Below are positions 49,270 to 59,553 of a DNA stretch of 64,000 nucleotides, piece by piece. Position 1 is the stretch's first letter. Every line of letters starts with the position of its first letter. Made by a program: the position numbers and the translations under genes. A model generated the notes under the pieces. That model was not told the origin of the DNA and made no database searches. It was given only the letters and a program-made list of their open reading frames with translations. The stretch is from the NCBI GenBank assembly GCA_947645195.1, contig CANSGD010001541.1, positions 2,418,001-2,482,000 of the forward strand. Direction: 5' to 3'. The stretch is from Patellifolia procumbens (Eukaryota; Streptophyta; Magnoliopsida; Caryophyllales; Amaranthaceae).

Positions 49270-49545
49270 AATCCTAAGGTGCTGCTAAATGGAAGGATCT
49301 TATCAACGTCCATGAATGATATGGCTTCAAAAGGCACTGTTGTCGTCAATTATGAGTTCGCTTATTGGTAATGGGAAGTCATCTTTAGGGCAAGCTGCAT
49401 TTAGGTCTCTGAAGTCGACACACACTCGTACTTGTATGTTCTTCTTGCGTACTGGTAAGATGTTATAAATAAAAGAAACTTGGGTTGGGAAATTGGATTC
49501 CCTTATGAAATGAAAGAAAGCGGCAGCTATGAATTTGTTCACCAC
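49270..49545 (-). pseudogene. Ty3/gypsy reverse transcriptase fragment (Tat-like) within mitochondrial DNA
   Basis: Shows PVRKKNIQVRVCVDFRDLN followed by AACPKDDFPLPISELIID, a hallmark of plant Ty3/gypsy (Tat/Athila branch) RT. A frameshift near 49335 separates it from FEAISFMD. No LTRs or other domains are nearby. Plant mitochondrial genomes often hold such fossils, so it probably came in with the mtDNA rather than by insertion here. Confidence 0.75.
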
Positions 49546-51395
49546 TCTATGGGTTCATTAGTGATAGAGGTAGGTCAGCTTGGTTCTTTACCATTTCAAA
49601 AAGCACTATTCAAGTGAAGTGCAAGATCCATGACCCGACCGCTTAGCCTCTGTAGGGGACAAGAAAAGGAGTCAGGAGATGCTTAGTGTTCAATTCAAGC
49701 GACGGAAAAGCTCTAGGGATAGGAATAAGTACGAAACCTTTTTGTAAGTATACTCGTTCGAACGTTTTCTTCCCGCTCCAAGATAAGCACCCAAGCTTTT
49801 AAATAGAACTAGATCAGCCAGCGAAAAGGGTGTGTTCCGCTTTGATTCTTTTACTGTCTTAGTGCGTGCTTCGCTAACTGCTTTTTACTGACTGTAAAAA
49901 GTCCTATCCTCTTTTCTTTAGTCCTTCTCAGAAATCTTCTAACAAAAGAATTTCTCTGGACAATAGACCTCATTTTACAGGGAGTCATATCCAGCAAGTT
50001 TGTAGGCATCTCAAACTATGTCCAAGCAAAGACGTCACTATACTCATTCGGGCTCTTTACCTTTGCGCTTCGTCTCCCTTAAGGGAAGCGCTTAGAAAGT
50101 TGGTCTAGGGTTAGGGTCCGCCCATAGATGGACTTCTCTAAGTTCATCTACGGTAGCTTGACCACCTTCTTAAAAGGGAATTCGGAAGGGCTAAGGGGAA
50201 AGGGTTTTGAGGAGGAATATTACTGACTTGAAGTCCTCCTTCCTTTTAAGGAGAGCCAGTCCTTTCTACATTAAGCGTGCAGTGGAGGATACCAGAGAAT
50301 TCTTGCTAAGGCAATCCAACCCTTTTTCTATTTTCTCGTAGAACCCTTAATTGAAGCACTGGAAGGATCGAAGAACTTAGTATAGTATATGCTAAGGAAT
50401 CTGCTTGTCAATTCTTGGTGTAAGAATTTTTCACCGATCAGGTGTTCTCAGTCTCATGCGTGTAAGAATTAGGAATTCTTCTTCCAACTCGTCCCAGAAT
50501 GGGCGTTATGGCAAAGAACAAGAAGAAAAGAAAAGAAGGAATTTGTTCGCGTACCACTCCTGCGGTAATAGAATCAAAGAAAGAAAGAGACCAGAAAGGT
50601 GAGTTTAAACAAGCGTATTGACTGCGGGGAATCGATCTCAAGTCGAATTCTACGGCAAGCTAGGGAAAGGCGAATAGAAAGCTTCAAGCGATTTAGCCGT
50701 CGGTTTGTACACTTTTCTGCTCTTTGACGACCTTACGCTGAAGGAAGAGACTAAATCGAATTATTCATTAAGCTTATCATGACGACAGAAGTCTGAGAGG
50801 GGATCGATCTTCGTCCAACGCTGGGATTGGTACTTTTTTTGGCACAGGGCTACCTTCCAACTTGGTACCCTAGATTCACCAGTGAGCTGCCGAATGACCA
50901 GCTTGGAATCTCCTCGAACTTATAGGAACTGAAACCCCATTAGGACCGCCACTTCGAGGCCAATAACAAGGGATTCAAAAGAGTTGGTATGCGCGCACAT
51001 AGCACTTGCGAGACAAGGGGTACTCAAAGACCTTTTGACTACGGTTCAAATAAGTAATCTCGGGAAATGTTAAGTTATTGCGTTCCCCGGGTATTAGATT
51101 ACAGCTTAGCGTGAAGTTGAGGTTAGAGTATAAAAATATCGAGGGGAATCGTCGTATATATGATGAAAGGGATGTTGACTCGAGTGAGCTTCCTTTCCTA
51201 AAAAAAAGAAGCGGCGTAATCGTAAGAATCACCAAGACCATGATTGTCGCCTAACCAAGGCAAAAATCTGGACCCACTGGAATCCTACACTCTTCTCAGT
51301 TGGATCTTTTTCCTTAGCGTGGATCGCGATTGAGCATTCCTCTCCTTTAACTTGGATCGCGATTGAGCATTCCTCTTATTAGCAGTTCATGTAAA
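49546..51395. other. NUMT copy 1, last mitochondrial segment
   Basis: Mitochondrial-type spacer. An 88-codon minus frame at 50975-51241 is unassigned. A 23-bp sequence beginning ggatcgcgattgagc is repeated at 51321 and 51354 next to the junction with nuclear DNA. I place that junction near 51395 from the change to AT-rich sequence. Confidence 0.5.
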
Positions 51396-52268
51396 GGTAA
51401 TTACACAAAAATCAACAACAAACAATACTTGTCATGCCTCTTGCATGAAAGCATCTTAAAATTCCAAGTACCTTGAGTAAAACCGAGCTAAAACAAACTA
51501 CATTGTCAGTCTCCAGCATTTCACTAAGCAAGAACAAACATCAATAGTAGGAAAGCATCCTTGAAAGCCAACATCAACTCCAGATTCAAAAAACTACATT
51601 AATTAAGCGACATAAATGATAAATCCATAAAACACCATACATATTCTAAGACATTTAAATAACTTGCTTTTTCGAATGAATAAAGAAGGGATTACAATGA
51701 GTGAGAAAGTGTGATGGCGAGTGACTAAACAAGGTGCTTTAACTTGTATTAAGAAGCCTAGATAAAAGAGATTACTTGATTAAAAATAGTAGATCCATGA
51801 GCAGAGAGAATAAGGTCGATCTACACTCTAAAGTGTAAAGCAAGTTGCACTTCCCAAACAAGACAACATCTCACAAGGTTTTTAAGTGACGGTAGGCATT
51901 TCATAAACCGTAATAGCATCTTCCTTTGTTCCCAACAAAACAGCAACCCACCAAACCAAATTAATTCAATTGAAACTAAAAAACGTTAAAAACGACTCAC
52001 AAACAGCTTCCTCGAAATCAAATCATTAACCTGTTACCTATTCTTCTAACGAGAAATCGGTAGATCTGAAACAAAACATTGTTAGATTGGGTTTGGAATT
52101 GAAGTAAACCCTAATTTGTTAATTGCAGAAACATAAACCCCAATTAAATGTAAGATAAGAAAAAAAATACCTCATTGGAAGTTGGGAAATCGTAAATGGA
52201 AGACTATGGCAGCAGGCAGATTAAATTTCCGATCTTGAAAGCGAAGAATGAGCATCCGAGAACGGTGA
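51396..52268 (-). other. Nuclear-type DNA, CACTA right arm, with possible gene 5' region on the minus strand
   Basis: AT-rich and unlike the NUMT. On the minus strand it reads like the 5' part of a nuclear gene: a pyrimidine-rich leader (continuing from 53922-54040), a donor-like caatgag|gtattt near 52173 and an acceptor-like ttgtttcag|at near 52071. No protein family is recognisable. It could be the element's own gene leader or a captured host fragment. Confidence 0.4.
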
Positions 52269-53921
52269 GTGATTGATATCACGTATTTATATAGAGTTTT
52301 CTCCCTTATTTACAAGCTAATTTGTGCGTCATTGGAGCTCTTGGGAGCTATTTTGTGCTAACTATCGTATGTAGTTGTGGTTCGTGTTTTATATTGAATC
52401 GCAGGTTTTACGGAGTTTTCTCCTTATTCCCGAGCCTTTTGGAAGCAACCACGGCTTTACGAGATGTTACGAGGCACGTAGGATGGCTCACGAGCTTTAT
52501 GGATAGTTTAGGAGGTCCCAAGACCCCTAAACGTGAAGATTAGAGAGCAAAGAGTCAAATGAGGTTTCCGTGCACTGATCGGGCTGAAATGGCCCGATCG
52601 GGCGAAATATTATGATCGGGTACGAAAGTTGCGGACCCGATCGGGCAAGGCGTGCCCGATCAGATCGGGCGAGGACACATGTGCCCAGACCCGATCGGGC
52701 ACCGACCGCCCGATCCCATCGGGTCTAGTGCTGCTAGGTCTTATTGGGACGCTGCGGAGGAGGCGAGCTTGCTGGCACTTTTTGTCGCCAGACCCGATCG
52801 GGTGACTACCGCCCGACCCGATCGGGTGACTACCGCCCGACCCGATCGGGTGGGCCGCTTTTCTCGCCTTATTGCTGCACTGCTGCTGTCAGAGCCCAGA
52901 AGTGAAGTTGGGAAAATTTGTATGTGGACCCGATCGGGTACTGTGCTCGGGCCCGATCGGGTCTGGTGCTTTAATCGCGCTTTTTCACTTTTTGTTTCCG
53001 TTTTTAGTGAACTTGAGGGGTATTATAAATACCTTTTCCTCATTATCTTTCATTCATCTTTTATTCATCTTTCATTAGGTTTTAGACTAGCTTTATTCTA
53101 CATTGCTCTTAGTTTTATTCAAACACTTTAGATTAATTTAGAGGTGATCAAACCTATTTCGATTTCAATAAAAGTTCCTGCTTTCCGTCAATTGGTACTC
53201 TACTCTACTCTTTATCTCTTTAATCACTTTGATTGCTTAGTTTATTTATTCAATTATTCATGATGCAATTGTTAGGGTTTCATATTAGTCTTATTGTTGT
53301 CAATTCAATTATGAGTGAGTAGTTCTCTATCTAGGGTGTTAGATAGGAAAGCCATGTTTATACCATGATTGTGATTTAGATTTCTATCAATTTCTAGGGC
53401 TTGATTAGGGTGATTGTGATGTGGTTTGTTCTTATTGAGTAATTAATGTCAGTGTACAATTTCATTGATTGCTTGTGGTTAATAGTTGTTTGCACAGATC
53501 CGTCTTACGACTAGAGGCCTAGGACACATCAGTAGTTCTGATTACGTTAGTGAACATGCGGCGTATGTTGAACTATGAGCGTTGAGTCTTAACCATAGCT
53601 CAACATAGGCTCTAATCCCCCGACTCTTGACTTAGGTTTTAATAGTAGTTGACCCTATTTGATTGGTATAAGCATGGTGGACCGACCTAATACCCTAGAC
53701 TTTTATTCTATAGTTTAATCCTCGATTTATTCAGTCTTCCGTAGTCTATTCCTTAGTCTAATTAATTCCTTCCTGATTTCATCTGGAGTAGCTAAATTGG
53801 TTGATTATTGATTTAGAAACTCTGTCTCCCTGTGGATTCGACCCTGCTTCCACTGACTACCTAGTTAGAGGTCTGTAGGTTTATTTTTGAATAGGTGATA
53901 CGACTAAATCTTATCAGTGAT
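52269..53921. mobile_element. Solo Athila-like LTR with target-site duplication gtgat
   Basis: The LTR spans 52274-53916 (1643 bp, TGATATCACG ... CTTATCA), flanked by gtgat on both sides (52269-52273, 53917-53921). There is no internal sequence, so LTR-LTR recombination removed it. Internally it carries about eight CCCGATCGGG palindromes (52580-52970), including a tandem pair. Confidence 0.92.
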
Positions 53922-54198
53922 GAGGTGAGAGAAGAGGAAGGAAGTGAGAGAAAGGTGGGTAAAGTTGGATCCCCCACGAGCCCACGATTACTAAGAAAGA
54001 GAGGGAGTTTTTTTCCCCAAATTTTGAAATCCCGCCCAACGTGTGTTCATTACTCCAAATTCTGGACGCTGTATAGTGTCGAGATTAACCTTGGCAATAA
54101 ACTGTGTCGAGATATCACGGAATAGAGCAAAAGCTATACAACGCTTGTCTGGTGCGCTGAGGTATTTGTGCCGAGAATCAACGCATTTTGTAGTAGTG
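53922..54198. other. CACTA right terminal region
   Basis: Continues the right arm after the solo LTR. Sub-terminal motifs gtgtcgagat (twice, near 54075 and 54105) and gtgccgagaatc (54168) resemble those of the left end. Ends in ttttgtagtagtg at 54198. Confidence 0.6.
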
Positions 54199-55086
54199 AT
54201 TATAATATTATTTACTGATGTTCAATGTCATTGTTCACTGAATAAATTATAAAGACCGAAAGACTTTACATGGACTGAACATAAATATTAGTATTTGTTA
54301 ATTTTAATTTGGATGTACCACAAGCCAAGAACTAAATAATGAGAATAGACTATACATAGACTGAGCATCATGAAGTTTTAGATAATAGTCGTAATACCCA
54401 TTAGACTGAGCCTCTTGAATAATTTAAATGAACATTAAAGTTATATAAGAGAACACATATCAAAGTTAATAGAAACAAAAAAAAAACTTTTTTGAAATAA
54501 GATTATTTTACAATAAACTTTTGATATCAATAAATGAACATGTTAAATAACCATAATAAACATTGGTATTATGTAAAAGAAAAACATATGTTAAAGTTAA
54601 TTGAAATAAAAACTTTTTTGAAATTGAGTTGATTATATAATGAATATTTGATATCAATAAATGAATATCTTGAATAACCACAATAAACATTAGTATTATG
54701 TTAAAAATATATGACAAAATTAATTGGGACAAAAACCATTTTCAAAAATTCAGTTGATTTAACAATGAACATTTGATATCAATAACTGAACATTTTGAAT
54801 AACCATAATGAACATTGTCACTATGTGAAAAATAATTCAATGGTAATTGGACCAAAAACTTTTTGAAATTCAATTGATTTTATAATGAACATTTGATATC
54901 AATAAGTAAATATCTTAAATAACCATAATGAACATAGTTATTATGTAAAAAAAAAAACATATGTAAAAGTTAATTGGACTAAAATAAATATTGAGATTAA
55001 GTTAATTTTACCATGAATAATTGATTTCAATAAATGAGCATCTTGAACATTATGAATAAATAATTTTTTAAGAAAAAATGATGCAG
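54199..55086. repeat. AT-rich nuclear DNA with a ~125-bp tandem repeat
   Basis: The anchor ttgatatcaataa(a/g)tgaa recurs at 54521, 54648, 54773, 54893 and (as ttgatttcaataa) 55021, spacing 127, 125, 120 and 128 bp. Units share caataaacattagtattatg and attgga-caaaaactttttgaaatt. Sequence from 54199 also continues the array broken at 6281. Confidence 0.75.
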
Positions 55087-55730
55087 AGCCATTTTTTAAG
55101 TAGCGTAGCAAGAGAAGCCCCAAATCCTTGATTTGGCCAGGAAAGACTGCACTGCTTTGGGCCCAGGAAGCGAAGGAATGAGCTCGGCTGCTTCTCTTCC
55201 ACACTTCTATTTTTCTGTGTCCGTTCCGCATGCGCTTTGCTCTCTTCTTATTCTTCATTGGACGGTTTGGATGGACTTCGCCGTTCTTTCCCAACTAAAA
55301 TAGAAAAGGCTGTATCACATCGAGATGTCGATTCGTTTTCCGCCCTCAATGAGATGAGGAATTTGGAACCTCCTATTTATTAAGACTTTTGGGCCCTTTA
55401 TCTTTCTGAATTGAGGCCCGGCCCGGCTCGCGTCGTTCCAACAACCAGCGGGGAGCACCTCAGTATACGATCGTGCGCAGTAACTGGGAGTCCTATTACA
55501 CCTAAGGCCAACTTAAATTCACCAAACCAGGGTTCATCTCGTGTAGTGATTGTGGACTCGTACAAGGATATTGAGTAGACAGATGGTTGATGTATCAGAC
55601 TCGACCCTATCTTTCGTAGCATGCATTCCCATCCGTGTCGCAACTGATTCGGTAAGCTACGTGTCCGGTGCACGGAGAACTGCCTTCGGTCCCCAAACTA
55701 ACTTACTCGTGGCAACCTTCCGGCCGCCCA

Positions 55731-56302
55731 ACAACCTATAACGCTAGTCACTACTCCCACTGGGGCTAGGAAGTAAGCCCCACAACCCAAAGCGGCGAAG
55801 AACAAATAGAATTTACTACAAAAGCCGGCTAACGGGGGTATTCCTGCGTATGAGAACATAGTAATAGAGAAGGTAATAGCCGAAATAGGATTCGTTTTGG
55901 CTAGAGCGCCCAAATCCGCTATATATTTGACATGTGTTTGCCGTAATGCTGCAACTATAGCGAATGCATCTATCGTCATTGATGTATAAATAAAGAGACC
56001 ATTTAGTAGTGATTGAATTCCTTCTATGGTTCCACATGAGAAACCAGTACGAATATAACCTACATGTCCAATTGAACTATGAGCTAGAAGTCTTTTTACT
56101 TTCGTTTGGGCCATGGCGGCCAGTGCTCCTAAGACCATAGAAGCAATGTTGCAGAAAAAGAAGATTTGTTGCAATGTAGCTCCATAGGAACCATTAATAA
56201 AAACACGTAAAATATTAGCAGAAATAGATATTTTAGGCGCAATAGAAAAGAATGTTTTAACTGGGGTGGGTGAACCCTCATAGATATCAGGTGCCCACAT
56301 AT
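55731..56302 (-). pseudogene. nad2: nad2 exon d, NUMT copy 2
   Basis: Same 572-nt exon as at 12885-13456, frame open. Residue-level differences include AALRQTHVKY here against SALRQTRVKY in copy 1. The Arg/His change is a CpG transition (55933). Unedited codons are retained. Confidence 0.93.
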
Positions 56303-58346
56303 ATAGAGTCAAAAAAGATATTGAGTCCGAAGGGGAGGGGGGGTTTTCTTCGGGGCTCGATAGATGGAATAGATAGGGCCCTAAAAGTTTTGAATTTGCC
56401 GCTAGGGAATTCACACGAAAGGGAATGAAGAATTCTCAACGAAAAAGGAGCTCTCTGAACCGAATGTGAAAGTTGTTTCCCATCAGACGGCTGTTCCCGT
56501 AACTCCACTCTTGACTTGGATTCTATATCCAAAAAGGTCCGCTCTCGGCCATTCCACACGCTGCCTAGCCGAGGCGTGGTTATCTGAAGTGGATTCTCTC
56601 TTTTGTAGTAGATGCCGAACCTGCTGCTCTATTGACTAAGAAGGGAGCGGACGCCGCAGCTACATGGACCCCTTCCTTTCTGTTGTTGCCAGTGCTTTCC
56701 CGGGCCGAGTTGGAATTCTTTATTAAAAAGAGCAGGCAAAGCCCAAAGGCTGCTATCCCAATAGGCCAGCGAGCGGAACGAGGAGAAGGCCCGAAAATCA
56801 TATCACCGCGGTCGAAAAAGCGTGTTCCCTTCTTTCTTTCGAAAAGATTGACATCTCGGTCTCCGAAAGCCCTTTCCTTCCTACGTCGAGCCTTTCCCTT
56901 AATGGTTAGAGAAAGCATTCTCTTATCTGAACTTGGCGGGCTTCCAGCCTTACTCAAATAGGGAGTGGGTTTGGTTTGAACATAGGCTCAAACATGATTT
57001 GAAGGGTCCTAGCTATGCCATGCAAAAAAAGAAAGAAAAAGACCAGATAGATCCTATCCCCTATATCGAACACTCATTCCTCTCTATTGATAGAAAGAAA
57101 GATCTTCGTCAAATACCGGACTTTGCCCTTTTTTTAGGAATTCTTCATATCCAAGGCAGCTTACCACAAGCACCCCACCCCATACGACTAGTTGGGGGGG
57201 GGGGCTGTTCGCCCTTTGAATAAAACAAAGTAAGTAGTAAGGTAGCGTAAGCTACTTTCATTCTAAAGGAAACCGAAGAATCAACCTTAAGTGAATAGGA
57301 GCCCTACTTTCCTCTTTGCGACCTCATCACTTCAATTCAAGCGCAAACCTATTTCTTAGTCATCGAGCGGAGCGCACCTTTAGTACTTCAGTCGTGTGAG
57401 TTCTTTGATAGTGACTTCTTTCCTTACTTATTCAAGTAAGTGAATAGGAATTACCTTTGGTAAGGCGACGAAAGGCTACTTCAATCTAGGAAACTGCCGG
57501 AAACTCGAGAGGGTCGCCTTTGAAAGCGTTCGCCGGTAAGCGTCACTCCTTCCTTTTGATTATGTCGTGACGCTGACTGAATCCAATCCATAAACCCGGA
57601 AATGAACAAAGTTCGTTCCCTTTTGTCAAGTAGGTAAAGTAGGCATACGAACCACTTTAGCTTTGCCTTAGACTCTTTTGGAACAAAGCAAAGAAGAAGG
57701 CAGAATGAAGAAAGGAAAGGGACAAGGGCGGTCTTGCTTGGCGCGAAGGCTGCTGGTTCGGGGGTAGGGTACAGTACTAAAGGTCCTCGAACTTCCAGGT
57801 GGTTTTTCTTTTAGGCAGCTGTTTCCCGTCGGATCTCGCCAATACAGCCTCCCATAGTTTTCGATACCGAGATATCTATTTTTTTATTGTTCCCAGGGAT
57901 TTTTGGGGTAATCTGCTCCCATACTTCAAACAGTAAAATCTGAACTGAACCTTGTCGCTCTTATTTCTTTCCTCGTGGGCAGGAAGCACACCAGCAGAGT
58001 GCATTGCGTGATTCTACTGTGTTTTTTGCACTTGACTGGGTGGACAGTTGACCGGAAGAGAACTTCGGTTCGCCCGGCCAGCAGGCGGGCGGCGTGCGTA
58101 TCTTGTGTGACAACACTAGAGAGCGAGTGGCTCTTCTAGACGGGCGGCTGTGTGACAACACTAGAGAGAAAGCGGCGCTTTCGTTTAACATGCTATGGTC
58201 TCAACGCCCTTACAAGGTAGTGATGAGTTTCACGCGCTCTAAACCCGGCCCGGCCGGCGCGCGGTTAGGAATATTGGCCGCAATCTGAGCGGTACCACCC
58301 ACCCTACCATACCACTTACAGGCGGTCGTCCGTCCTACAGCCGACC
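56303..58346 (-). other. nad2 intron 3 (group II), NUMT copy 2
   Basis: Matches copy 1 intron 3 with scattered substitutions and small indels. The domain V-like segment near the exon d side (about 56452-56498) is retained. Confidence 0.7.
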
Positions 58347-58507
58347 GAAAAAGAACTGCAGTGATCTTGAATAGGGATCCTACAGCGATAAAAAGAATCC
58401 CCATAAAAATACCACTAGATCGAACACCAGTGATTTCGTATCCGGTCAAAATCTTGGCTAATTGATCGAAATGGGTAGCTCCTGTAAACCCATAGATCAT
58501 GGAACAA
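58347..58507 (-). pseudogene. nad2: nad2 exon c, NUMT copy 2
   Basis: 161 nt, coding the same segment as 15503-15663 (QLAKILTGYEIT, GIFMGILFIAVGSLFKITAV). Here GSLF replaces copy 1 RSLF, closer to the expected protein. Upstream domain V (58555-58595) reads gagccggatgcggtgagag, less decayed than in copy 1. Confidence 0.88.
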
Positions 58508-59017
58508 ATAGGGTGGGTAGGCCCAACCACCACACCACACGTGTAGACACGAACCCCCCTCGTTACCGTACGTGCGACTCTCACCGCATCCGGCTCGCAC
58601 AAAGACTCCTAAATCCATCCCGAGCCTTTTCTTCCACCTTTCCTCTCCAATCCTCGATCAAACTTGCGTTTTCCAGGTGCTCTGAAATGGGGGTCTTTCC
58701 TTCGCCTATCGTATGTATCGCCTTGGCTTCGTCCCGAACCAAGGCAAGTTGTACTTGCGAGCGCGTGCGTGTAGGAAGGCCGACCACTACATAAGCTAAA
58801 AGACTATGATTACAAGCCAAGCCGGAAGCAACTCGCTTCTATTCTCGTTGGGATTGGATATAGATGGATAGATCGTATAGTAGTTCGCTAACCTCTCTAA
58901 CTAACATACGATACAATTGAACTTCACGGCACGGCCAAAAGAAAGAGCTTCGCTCGGTTGGCCTTCCTCCGCTGACGAATGCCTTCTTTCTCTTCTCTGA
59001 AGTCTACAACAAACAAG

Positions 59018-59100
59018 TGGGAGAGGCAGGATTCGAACCTACGTAGAAAAACTTCAACAGATTTACAGTCTGTCGCTTTTAACCACTCGGCCACTCTCCC
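59018..59100 (-). tRNA. trnY-GUA: tRNA-Tyr (GUA), NUMT copy 2
   Basis: 83 nt, same structure as 16179-16261, with cctacgtag in place of cctacatag (CpG in this copy). Confidence 0.93.
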
Positions 59101-59481
59101 CTTCCTGGACCGAGGCCCTCCTCAATGGGTTCTAAGAAGGAGGCGATTTGTTCGCTGAATCAATCAATAAGCTTATTGAGAAACTAATACTATTAGCTTA
59201 GCTAGCGTTTCGGGGGAATCTAGTCATTTAGTCAGTTCATAACAATCTCTGTAAAGAAAGGGGCAAAGCTTCATAGACAGCTTCCCTCTCATGTAGTCTT
59301 CGTCCTTCTTCCCCAGCCCCCCTTCGTCGCTTCTGGCGAAGCTGCGAGCCTACTTAAATAGCTTACGCTTACTAAAAACCAACAATCAACTTCCCACTTT
59401 TGATGTCCCACGATTCTGCTAGTTTAGAAACGAAGTAGAAGGACGGGGGTCGCTAGGTTAGAAAAACGATAACTAGAAATT

Positions 59482-59553
59482 CTCCCCAAGTAGGATTTGA
59501 ACCTACGACCAGTCAGTTAACAGCCGACCACCCTACCACTGAGCTACTGAGGA
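59482..59553 (-). tRNA. trnN-GUU: tRNA-Asn (GUU), plastid-type, NUMT copy 2
   Basis: 72 nt, as at 23171-23242, but the D-stem 3' strand is gggt instead of gagc, replacing two Watson-Crick pairs by wobble pairs. Anticodon GTT is intact. Confidence 0.91.

Larger units (their letters stand above)
6281..54198. mobile_element. CACTA (En/Spm)-type transposon block, 47.9 kb between termini, filled with NUMT and LTR elements
   Basis: The left terminus is CACTACTACAAAACG at 6281 and the right terminus is the inverse, ending ttttgtagtagtg at 54198. Both are flanked directly by ATT, the 3-bp TSD expected for CACTA elements. Sub-terminal repeats of the ctcggcgc/gcgccgag type lie within 230 bp of the left end, and relatives (gtgccgagaatc, gtgtcgagat) lie within 150 bp of the right end. 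I see no CACTA transposase. The interior is mostly mitochondrial DNA plus retrotransposons. It could be one element that received the insertions, or two related ends brought together; the matching TSD and array flanks favour the first. Confidence 0.7.
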
